A DNA stretch of 64,000 bases from Inia geoffrensis (taxonomy: Eukaryota > Chordata > Mammalia > Artiodactyla > Iniidae): contig CM070906.1 of NCBI GenBank assembly GCA_036417435.1, positions 45,459,396 to 45,523,395 of the forward strand, given 5' to 3'. Position numbers and translations under genes: made by a program. A model generated the notes under the pieces. That model worked only from the letters and a program-made list of their open reading frames with translations, was not told the origin of the DNA and ran no database searches. Below, piece after piece: positions 55,634 through 64,000 of this stretch (position 1 is the first letter of the stretch; every line of letters starts with the position of its first letter).

Positions 55634-57300
55634 ATGGACACATTCTTAGAAATGCACAAACTACCAAGACTGAATCAGGAAGAAATAGAAAATATGAACA
55701 GACCAATCACAAACACTGAAATTGAAACTGTGATTAAAATTCTTCCAACAAACAAAAGCCCAGGACCAGATGGCTTCACAGGCAAATTCTATCAAACATT
55801 TAGAGAAGAGCTAACACCTATCCTCCTCAAACTCTTCCAAAACACAGCAGAGGGAGGAACACTCCCCAATTCCTTCTACGAGGCCACCATCACCTTGATA
55901 CCAAAACCAGATAAGGATGTCACAAAGAAAGAAAACTACAGGCCGATATCACTGATGAACATAGATGCAAAAATCCTCAACAAAATACTAGCAAACAGAA
56001 TCCAACAGCACATTAAAAGGATCACACACCATGATCAAGTGGGGTTTATTCCAGGAATGCAAGGATTCTTCAATATACGCAAATCAATGTGATAAACCAT
56101 ATTAACAAATTGAAGGAGAAAAACCATATGATCATCTCAATGGATGCAGAGAAAGCTTTTGAGAAAATTCAACACCCATTTATGATAAAAACCCTCCAGA
56201 AAGTAGGCATAGAGGGACCTTTCCTCAACATAATAAAGGCCATATATGACAAACCCACAGCCAACATCATCCTCAATGGTGAAAAACTGAAAGCATTTCC
56301 ACTAAGATCAGGAACAAGACAAGGTTGCCCACTCTCACCACTCTTATTTGACAGAGTTTTGGAAGTTTTAGCCACAGCAATCAGAGAAGAAAAGGAAATA
56401 AAAGGAATCCAAATCGGAAAAGAAGAAGTAAAGCTGTCACTGTTTGCAGATGACATGATACTATACATAGAGAATCCTAAAGATGCTACCAGAAAACTAC
56501 TAGAGCTAATCAATGAATTTGGTAAAGTAGCAGGATACAAAATTAATGCACAGAAATCTCTGGCACTCGTACACACTAATGATGAAAAACCTGAAACAAA
56601 AATTAAGAAAACACTCCCATTAACCATTGCAACAAAAATAATAAAATACCTAGGAATAAACCTACCTAAGAAGACAAAAGACCTATATGCAGAAAACTGT
56701 AAGACATGGATGAAAGACATTAAAGATGACACAAATAGATGGAGAGATATACCATGTTCTTGGATTGGAAGAATCAACATTGTGAAAATGACTCTACTAC
56801 CCAAAGCAATCTATAGATTCAATGCAATCCCTATCAAACTGCCACTGGCATTTTTCACAGATCTAGAACAAAAAATTTCACAATTTGTATGGAAACACAA
56901 AAGATCCCGAATAGCTAAAGCAATCTTGAGAACGAAAAACGGAGCTGGAGGAATCAGCCTCCCTGACTTCAGACTATACTACAAAGCTACAGTAATCAAG
57001 ACGGTATGGTACTGGCACAAAAACAGAACGATAGATCAATGGAACAGAATAGAAAGCCCAGAGATAAACCCACGCACATATGGACACCTTATCTTTGATA
57101 AAGGTGGCAGGAATATACAGTGGAGAAAGGACAGCCTCTTCAATAAGTGCTGCTGGGAAAACTGGACAGCTACATGTAAAAGTATGAGCTTAGATCACTC
57201 CCTAACACCATACACAAAAATAAGCTCAAAATGGAGACCTAAATGTAAGGCCAGAAACTATCAAACTCTTAGAGGAAAACATAGGCAGAACACTCTATGA
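55634..57300 (+). other. ORF2 reverse-transcriptase domain, two frames
   Basis: First block 55,634-56,092 has [17 protein letters not shown] and [20 protein letters not shown], the early RT motifs. The second block, 56,089-57,300, has motif [11 protein letters not shown] (D19 of this block) and motif C FADD (residues 119-122), so the catalytic aspartates are intact. [11 protein letters not shown] is followed by DR instead of the usual NI. The two blocks overlap at 56,089-56,092 in different frames, at a small deletion. Confidence 0.92.
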
Positions 57301-57343
57301 CCTAAATCACAGCAAGATCCTTTTTGACCCACCTCCTAGAGCA

Positions 57344-58162
57344 ATGGAAATAAAAACAAAAATAAACAAATGGGACCTAATGAAACTTCAAAGCTTTTGC
57401 ACAGCAAAGGAAACCATAAACAAGACTAAAAGACAACCCTCAGAATGGCAGAAAATACTTGCAAATGAAGCAACTGACAAAGGATTAATCTCCAAAATTT
57501 ACAAGCAGCTCATGCAGCTCAATAACAAAAAAACAAACAACCCAATCGAAAAATGGGTAGAAGACCTAAATAGACATTTCTCCAAAGAAGATATGCAGAC
57601 TGCCAACAAACACATGAAAGAATGCTCAACATCATTTATCATTAGAGAAATGCAAATCAAGACTACAATGAGATATCATCTCACACCAGCCAGAATGGCC
57701 ATCATCAAAATATCTAGAAACAATAAATGCTGGAGAGGGTGTGGACAAAAGGCAACCCTCTTGCACTGCTGGTGGGAATGTGAATTGGTTCAGCCACTAT
57801 GGAGAACAGTATGGAGGTTCCTTAAAAAACTAAAAATAGAACTACCATATGACCCAGCAATCCCACTACTGGGCATATACCCTGAGAAAACCAAAATTCA
57901 AAAAGAGGCATGTACCAAAATGTTCATTGCAGCTCTATTTACAATAGCCTGGAGATGGAAACAACCTAAGTGCCCATCGTCAGATGAATGGATAAAGAAG
58001 ATGTGGCACATATACACAATGGAATATTACTCAGCGTTAAAAAGAAATGAAATTGAGCTATTTGTAATGAGGTGGATAGACCTCGAGTCTGTCATACAGA
58101 GTGAAGTAAGTCAGAAAGACAAAGACAAATACCGTATGCTAACACATATATATGGAATTTAA
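57344..58162 (+). other. ORF2 C-terminal domain with Cys-rich motif (272 codons)
   Basis: Open from [13 protein letters not shown] to the natural stop. The cysteine-histidine motif is intact: C129-W-R-G-C133, H141 and C146 (C-x3-C-x7-H-x4-C). In human L1 this region is needed for efficient movement and binds RNA. A frameshift near 57,235 separates it from the RT block. Confidence 0.92.
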
Positions 58163-58532
58163 GAAAAAAAAATGTTATGAAGAACCTAGGGGTAAGACAG
58201 GAATAAAGACAGAGACCTACTGGAGAACGGACTTGAGGATATGGGGAGGGGGAGGGGTGAGCTATGAGAGGGCGAGGGAGGGGCATGGACATATATATAC
58301 TAATAAACGTAAGGTAGATAGGTAGTGGGAAGCAGCCGCTTGGCACAGGAATATTGGCTCGGTGCTTTGTGACCGCCTTGAGGGGTGGGATAGGGAGGGA
58401 GACGCAAGAGGGAAGAAACATGTGAACGTGTGTATATGTATAACTGATTCATTTTGTTATAAAGTAGAAACTGACACACCATTGTAGAGCAATTATACCC
58501 CAATAAAGATGTTTAAAAAAAAAAAAAAAAAA
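58163..58532 (+). other. L1 3' UTR with G-rich tract and poly(A) signal
   Basis: A G-rich tract (58,237-58,286, with runs such as GGGGAGGGGGAGGGG) can form G-quadruplex structure, as in other mammalian L1 3' UTRs. AATAAA at 58,502-58,507 is followed by 18 A at 58,515-58,532. Confidence 0.92.
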
Positions 58533-58611
58533 GACTGAAGCCAAGTACGCTGTCCCTATGTTGGAAATTTGACTGTTAACCATCTCTCAATAAAGTTTTA
58601 CAACTTTCTAC
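58533..58611 (+). other. 3'-transduced sequence from the source locus
   Basis: 79 bp of non-L1 sequence beginning GACTGAAGCCAAGTACGCTG, between the L1's own poly(A) and a second AATAAA/poly(A). The target-site duplication encloses it. It arises when transcription reads past the weak L1 signal to a signal in the flank of the parent element. Confidence 0.88.
58589..58594 (+). terminator. Second polyadenylation signal (transduced)
   Basis: AATAAA located 17 bases before the second poly(A) (58,612-58,627), the normal spacing for cleavage and polyadenylation. Confidence 0.88.
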
Positions 58612-58632
58612 AAAAAAAAAAAAAAAATTTCA

Positions 58633-59339
58633 TATCCATGAAAATCTTACAACTTCTCCAAGATTAAATTTAACTTTGAAACTATACTCATTTGATCTTT
58701 GAAAAATATAGTCTTTATTCTCTCTAAAAAGCATTAATTTCATGTTTTTATCTGGTCTTCTGTACAAATAAGAGAATACGTTTACAAAAACAGCCTCATG
58801 GCAAAGAAACGCCAGTTTACTTAACTGAGGCAATGAGCGTTCGTCTCCGGTTTAGTGCAAAATATACCAAGTAAGTCAGTCACATATTATTAGCCCAACT
58901 ATTACGATTACATGGGAGATATTTTGCCTCACCAAAGTTCCTGAAACAAAGGAAAACTAGAAAAACCAACAAATGAACCAGTTTGTGTAGAGATTTGTGT
59001 GTATGCGTATACTTCCAATGTTTACCCTGATATTTATAATTCTAATCCAATATCACAGGGTTCACCCCTTGCTTTCTATATTCTCTGTTTTTATCTCTAT
59101 GCTGTCTTCACCTCCTCCACCAAGCACTCAACTCCAAGAGCAGAGGTGTCACTCAGAGGAATGCTGGTCACTGTCCCCACTGACAGCTCCAGAGTTCTGA
59201 CTCTGAGATTTTGCCTGTGGGAAGAACAGACTGTAAAACAGCTGGCTCCTAATCTCTCCTAAAGGAACTGGCTACATTTGCAACTGAACATGAAGCTTTA
59301 ACCTGAGGGTGCTCTCAAGAATAGCAGAGATTGGAATGG
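58633..59339. other. Unique sequence, nothing recognised
   Basis: Short frames at 58,997-59,262 show no domain. No repeat family recognised. Confidence 0.5.
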
Positions 59340-60357
59340 GAGAATATATTCATAAATCATATATCCAATAAAAGGTTAATATCCAAAATATATAATATAT
59401 ATAAATATCCAAAATATATAATATTCAAAATATATAAAGAACTCATACAATTCAACAAAAAAGCAAACAACCTGATTAAAAAATGAGCAGAGGATCTGAA
59501 TAGACATTTTTCCAAAGAAGACAAAGAGTTGGCAATCAGGCACATGAAAAGATGCTCAACATAGCAAATTATTAGGGAAATGCAAATGAAAACCACAATG
59601 AAATACCACCCCACATATTTTAGAATGGCTATTATCAGAAAGGCAAGAAATAACAAATGTTGGAGAGGATGTGGGAAAAAGGGAAACTTTATATACTGTT
59701 GGTGGTAGTGTAAAATGAAACAGCCACTATGGAAAACAGTATAAAGACCCCTCGAAAAGTAAAAAATAGAATTACCATATGATCCAGCTATACCACTCCT
59801 GGAAATTTATCCAAAGATTATAAAAATATTAATTTGTAAAGATATATGCACCCTTATGTTCATTGCAACATTATTTATAATGGCCAAGATATGGAAAAAA
59901 ACCCATGTATCAACAACAGATGAATGGATAAAGATGTGATGTATAGATATATATAATGGAATACTACTCAGCTGTAAAAATAGATGAAGTCTTGACACTT
60001 GCAACAACATTGATGAACTTTGAGCGTATCTAAGTGAAATAAGTCAGATAGCTAAAGACAAATACTGTATGATATGATTCATATGTGGAATATAAATAAA
60101 TAACTTAAACAAGACAAAACAAACAAAAACAAACACATAGATACAGAGATCAAAGCAGTGGTTACCAGATGGAAAGAAGGGTAGGAGGAGGGCAAAATGG
60201 GTAAAGGGGATCAACTGTATACTGATGGATGGAAACTAAACTTTTGGTGATGAGCACAGTGTAGTATTTACAGAAGTCAACATATAATATTGTACATATG
60301 AAATTTACATAGTGCTATAATCCAATGTTACTCCAATAAATTTAACTGAAAAAAAGA
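59340..60357 (+). mobile_element. Old L1 3' end, sense
   Basis: The ORF2 end and 3' UTR of an older L1: AAGAACTCATACAATTCAAC, then CAATGAAATACCACCCCACA, then CATATGATCCAGCTATACCA, then CAGTGGTTACCAGATGG, and finally CTCCAATAAATTTAACTG with a short A tail. Many stops break ORF2. The start is marked by short AT-rich direct repeats (59,379-59,437). Confidence 0.88.
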
Positions 60358-60779
60358 ATGGTGGAGGTTGTGATGAATGGAGATTCAAGGGTGAGGAGAT
60401 TCATGGATCTAATGAAGATACAGCCTAGACTATAGACTGGCTTGATCACAGGAGATAACTGAGCAATAAGACAGCTAGGAAGAATCCTCCTGGGGTCAGA
60501 ACAAATATCAAACACTGACTTCAGAAACTATTCCATCCACTGAAGGAGACATAATTGGATTTGATTAGTCTATAGAAGAATATATGCCCAGGTTATTGCT
60601 GAAAATGAAGCAATCAACTGGAAATCCGTCAGGTTTAATAGCTAGGTGTGGTTAGGAAAAGAATAAAAAGAGTTCTACCCATATCATCGTTATCCCAGGG
60701 TGACTGTGGTCATATCCAAACCTGAATCTCCCTGAATAGCAACCCTGGAGAGTTAAAACTGGTAGGCTGGGGGGAAAAG

Positions 60780-61556
60780 ATATCACTAAAATAATCCCAC
60801 CAATTACTAAACAAACAAATGAACAATAACAAGCCAGCCTACAAAGTGGGGAGGAGAAAACCCATACTTGCTACAATGTATTATAAAATATATTACTATT
60901 ATATATTTATATAATATAAATTATATACATACTTTTATATATATAATACAGTAATACATAAAATATATTACTACTTGTTATTCAGTACAATATATTATAA
61001 AATATCAAGTTTCCAAAAACAAATTAGGAGGCATGCAAAGAAACAAGAAAATATGACCTGTACGTACACTGTGGGGGGTGGGGGGGAGTCAGGCAACAGA
61101 AGCTACCTGTGAGAGTAACCAGATGTTAGATTTAAAAGAAAAAGATTCCAAAATAGCCATTAAAAATATGCTCACAGAATTACACTCAGAATCAAAAGAA
61201 AACATGATTAAAGAAATAGAAGAAGGTAAGATGACAATGTTGCATCAAATAAAGAATATCAATACAGATACTGAAATTATAAAAAATGAAAGAACCCAAT
61301 GGAAATAACAGAAAGTACAATAACTAAAATTGTAAAAATTCACTAGAGGGACTCAATAATAGATTTGTAATGGTAAAAGAAAGAATTAAAAACTTTAAAA
61401 TATATTGATAGACATTATGCAAGGCTAAATAGAGAGAAAAAGAATAAACATATATGGAGACTCAGAGAAATGTGAGACAACACTGAGCATCAAGGTACAT
61501 ATAATGAGAATACCAAGAGAGAAGAAAAAGACATGAGAAGAAAAAATATTCAAGAA
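60780..61556 (+). mobile_element. L1M/HAL1-like ORF1 remnant
   Basis: From about 61,110 it reads as decayed ORF1 of an old L1M or HAL1 element: TTAGATTTAAAAGAAAAAGA, then CCATTAAAAATATGCTCACA, then ATGTTGCATCAAATAAAGAA, then AAAATTCACTAGAGGGACTC, then AGAAAAAATATTCAAGAA. It is cut by the L1 that starts at about 61,557. An AT-rich tract (60,873-61,008) precedes it. The part before 61,100 is less certain. Confidence 0.72.
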
Positions 61557-61565
61557 GGTGTGGTC

Positions 61566-61575
61566 AAGATGGCAG
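61566..61575 (+). promoter_or_regulatory. YY1-type site at the L1 start
   Basis: AAGATGGCAG near the 5' end of the L1, at a position similar to that of the site at 50,987. Role inferred from human L1. Confidence 0.55.
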
Positions 61576-62685
61576 AGTAGGAAGGAAGACCCCAGGCTCA
61601 CCTCCTTTGAAAGGCGTATCAAAATTATAACTACTCACAGAGCAACTATCTATGAGAGTGACCTGAAGACTAGCAAAAATGATTTACCACAGCTAAAGAT
61701 ACACAGAACAAAGTATAATGAGATGGGTGGGAGGAGAAAGATGTGATACAATCAAGACCCACACCCTGAGAAGGTGACCCACAAATAGGAGGATAATCAC
61801 AATTGCAGAGGATCCTCCCAAGGAGCAAGGGGTCCAAGCCCCACATTAGGCTCCCTAGATGAGGGGTCCTGCACTAAGAAGACAAGGCCACAGAATGTCT
61901 GGCTTTGAAGGCCAGCAGGGCTTCATATAGGAAAGCCAGAGGGCTGTTAAAGGGGTGAACAAAATCTCACATGCACAGAGGCACTAATTTGAAAGGATCC
62001 TGGGTCAGCCCATTTGCTGAACTTGAAGAGCCTCTCAGAGAGGAAGGAGGCAATTAGGACACCCCTTGGGGACACAGATGCTGGTGGCAGCCATTTATGG
62101 GAGATCATTCATCCAAAAGGACACTGGTGCTGGAAAATATTATTTTGGAATCATCTCTCTAGCCTATTAGTGACAGGGGTTTACCAGCCACCAGCAGGCC
62201 GGCACCAGTCCTGGGAACCCCCAGGCCAAGTAGCCAGCTGCAGGGGAAACCAGCCCTGCCCACCATCAAGCCAGAACCAGCCCAGGTCCTCCTGGGCCCT
62301 GTAGCAAGATACACCAGCCAGGCCCTGCCCACCAGCAGACAGACACCATCCCCAGGAACCCCAGGTATGCAGGACCCCCCAGCTAGCCACCCTGGGACCA
62401 AGCCCTACCAACCAGTGGGCCAGCAGCCACAGCCAGAGGCAGGGTCTGGCAGCTAATTGGTCCAGGGCCAGCCCCACCTACTAATGTGCCCACAGTTGAC
62501 AGCCCCACCAAAACAGAATGGTCCTTACAGCCCATATGGGGGCACCTCTAGAGCATATAGCTCTGGTGACCAGAGGGGAGTGTGCTGCTGGGCCCCATAG
62601 GATGTCTCCCACATAATGTCACTTCTCCAGATCGGGACCTCTAACCAATGTAATACATAGAAACAAACACAGAGAATTCGGCAAA

Positions 62686-63570
62686 ATGAGGAAACAGAGA
62701 AATATGTTCCAAAGGGAGAAACAAAACAAAACCCAGAAGAACTAAGCCAAGTGGAAATAAGCAATCTACCTAATAGAAACATCAAGATAAATTATAAAAA
62801 TGCTCAATGAAGTTGGGAGAAAAATAAATGAACACAATGAGAAGTCTAACAAAGAGTTAGAATATATAAACAAGAATCAAAGGGAGCTGAAGAATAAAAT
62901 AACTGGAATTTTTTAAATGCACTAGAAGGACGGTAGTTTAGATGACTCAGAGGAAAGCATCAGCGACTAGGAAGAAAAATAACTGAAAATCACCCAAACT
63001 GAGCAGAAAAAAGGTAAAGAGAATTTTTTTTAATGAGAATATAGTTTAAGAAACCTCTGAGACAACATCAAGTATACTAACATTCACACTACAGGAGTCC
63101 AAGAAGGAGAAGAGAGAGAGAAAGGAGCAAGAACTTATTTGAATAAATAATAGCTGAAAACTTCCAAACCTGATAAAGGAAATAGACATTCAGGTCCAGG
63201 ATGCACAGAAAGTTCCAAACAAGATGAACCTAAAGATGTCCACACCAAGACACATTATAATTAAAATGGCAAAATTATTTAAAGATAAAGAGAGAATCTT
63301 AAGAGCAACAAAAGGAAAGCAACTGGTTATGTACGAGAAAACTCCCATAAGAAAATAAGCTATATTTTCAGCAGAATTTTGCAGGCCAGATGGAGTGGCA
63401 CAATATATTCAAAATGATAAAAGGAAAAAACTTAAAACCAAGAACACAATACCCAGCAAGCTATCATTCAGATTTGAAGAGAGATAAAGAGTTCTACAGA
63501 CAAGCAAAAGCTAAAAATGTTCAGCACCAGTAAAGCAGCTTTACAAGAAATATTAACAGGGCTTGTTTAA
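62686..63570 (+). pseudogene. L1 ORF1 remnant
   Basis: The start ATG is at 62,686-62,688 with the usual opening (MRKQRNM). A frameshift brings a TAA at 62,743-62,745 (codon 20). Further stops follow. The RRM region is recognisable in DNA (ACTACAGGAGTCCAAGAAGG near 63,090) and the C-terminal domain near 63,460. The natural stop TAA is at 63,568-63,570. Non-functional. Confidence 0.85.
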
Positions 63571-64000
63571 TTGGAAAAGAAAAAGTGCAACTATTTATAA
63601 ATCTAGTAGGAAGGCTAAATAACAAAATTAGTAAAATCATCTATATCCACAATAAGTAGTTAAGGAATACATAAAACAAAAAGATGTAAAATAAGATGTT
63701 AAAAACATTAAAAGTGGGTGTTGGCTAACAAGGTAGGGCTTTTAGAATGCATTAGAAGGAAAGAGATCAACTTAAATAATCATGTATATACATAAGTTAT
63801 TATAAATGAACCTCATGGTAACCACAAACCAAATACCCATAATAGATATCCCCTCCCCAAAAAAGAAAAAGGAATCCAATAGAACACAAGATACTTATCA
63901 AATCACAAGGGAAAAGAGCAAAATAAAGGCAACAAAAAAGAACTACAAAAACAACCTTAAAACAATTAACAAAATGGAAAAAAGTGCATAATTATCAATA

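Larger units (their letters stand above)
54367..58162 (+). pseudogene. L1 ORF2 (endonuclease/reverse transcriptase), broken
   Basis: ORF2 makes the single protein that nicks the target and copies L1 RNA into it. The start ATG is at 54,367 and the natural stop TAA ends at 58,162. Visible lesions in order: stop TAG at 55,015-55,017, a ~4-base deletion near 55,073, stop TGA at 55,530-55,532, a ~7-base deletion near 55,630, a ~4-base deletion near 56,089, and a ~5-base deletion near 57,235. Each shift is matched by a change of frame in the next open block. The deletion sizes are inferred from the surrounding frame and family sequence. With these breaks no full protein can be made. Confidence 0.94.
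50975..58627 (+). mobile_element. Full-length L1 retrotransposon with 3' transduction, inactive
   Basis: The order is complete: 5' UTR (50,975-53,430), ORF1 (53,431-54,308), ORF2 (54,367-58,162), 3' UTR with AATAAA at 58,502-58,507 and poly(A) at 58,515-58,532, then 79 bp of unrelated sequence with a second AATAAA (58,589-58,594) and a second poly(A) (58,612-58,627). The target-site duplication AAATTTCA lies before the 5' end (50,967-50,974) and after the second poly(A) (58,625-58,632). Hence the extra 79 bp came in with the L1. Both ORFs carry stops and frameshifts. The sequence is of the cetartiodactyl L1 type. Confidence 0.95.
61557..64000 (+). mobile_element. L1 5' end, ORF1 and inter-ORF region (runs off window)
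   Basis: Starts GTGTGGTCAAGATGGCAGAG, then a 5' UTR with AGGCCAGCAGGG, GGACACTGGTGCTGG and many C-rich repeats around 62,170-62,480, then ORF1 remnants (62,686-63,570) and the inter-ORF segment (CTCATGGTAACCACAAACC). The last bases approach the expected start of ORF2, which would lie beyond the window. Sequence decay is stronger than in the copy at 50,975, so it is older. Confidence 0.88.

Noticed and set aside
56169..56804. 211-codon minus-strand frame with hydrophobic stretches
   Set aside because: It is antisense to the L1 reverse-transcriptase region, so it is a shadow frame and not a membrane protein.
60873..61008. AT-rich tract as a possible replication origin or matrix attachment site
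   Set aside because: It is simple TA-rich low-complexity sequence; nothing beyond composition supports a function.
61078..61308. 76-codon Lys/Glu-rich frame as a small protein gene
   Set aside because: It is part of a decayed L1M/HAL1-like ORF1 coiled-coil region.

Overview
This is mammalian nuclear DNA, most likely from a cetacean. The main evidence is six tRNA-Glu-derived SINEs of the CHR family. Four are the ~205-bp form (starting GGGCTTCCCTGGTGGCGCAG) that is abundant in whales and dolphins, and two are the ~120-bp form. I saw no ruminant BovB, Bov-A or ART2A copies. The L1 sequences are of the cetartiodactyl type.

I find no convincing host protein-coding exon, tRNA, rRNA, CRISPR array or prokaryotic feature. 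The open frames are chance frames or remnants of retrotransposons. The window reads as AT-rich intergenic or intronic sequence, and what can be reconstructed is a history of insertions.

Layout: 1-19.5 kb is mostly unique sequence with MIR and L2 relics, a solo MLT2-like LTR (4.39-4.90 kb), a MER2-like DNA transposon (7.56-7.87 kb), two CHR SINEs, a small 5'-truncated L1 (3.85-4.15 kb) and two purine-rich microsatellites. At 19.5-21.7 kb lies an old L1 with its 5' UTR and broken ORF1 but no ORF2. At 23.3-24.5 kb is an unusually long L3/CR1 LINE fossil. From 25 to 34 kb come MIR, L2 and old L1 pieces and two CHR SINEs in inverted orientation. At 34.27-36.17 kb is a younger antisense 5'-truncated L1. 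From 37 to 50.9 kb there is a twin-primed L1 inside a MIR, an old L1 tail, two short CHR-type SINEs, nested MIRs and long unique stretches.

The dominant feature is a full-length L1 at 50,975-58,627. It has a CpG-rich 5' UTR of ~2.46 kb, ORF1, ORF2 and a 3' UTR, followed by a 79-bp 3' transduction with its own AATAAA and poly(A). Both ORFs are broken, so it cannot make its own proteins now. Further on are an old L1 3' end (59.3-60.4 kb), an L1M/HAL1-like ORF1 remnant, and another L1 inserted into that remnant at ~61,557 that runs off the window.

Nothing here looks like a new biological system. The most informative items are the 3' transduction, the internal duplication in the L1 5' UTR, the L3/CR1 fossil, the twin-primed insertion and the inverted SINE pair. 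Repeat family names come from recognition by eye, not from a database search.
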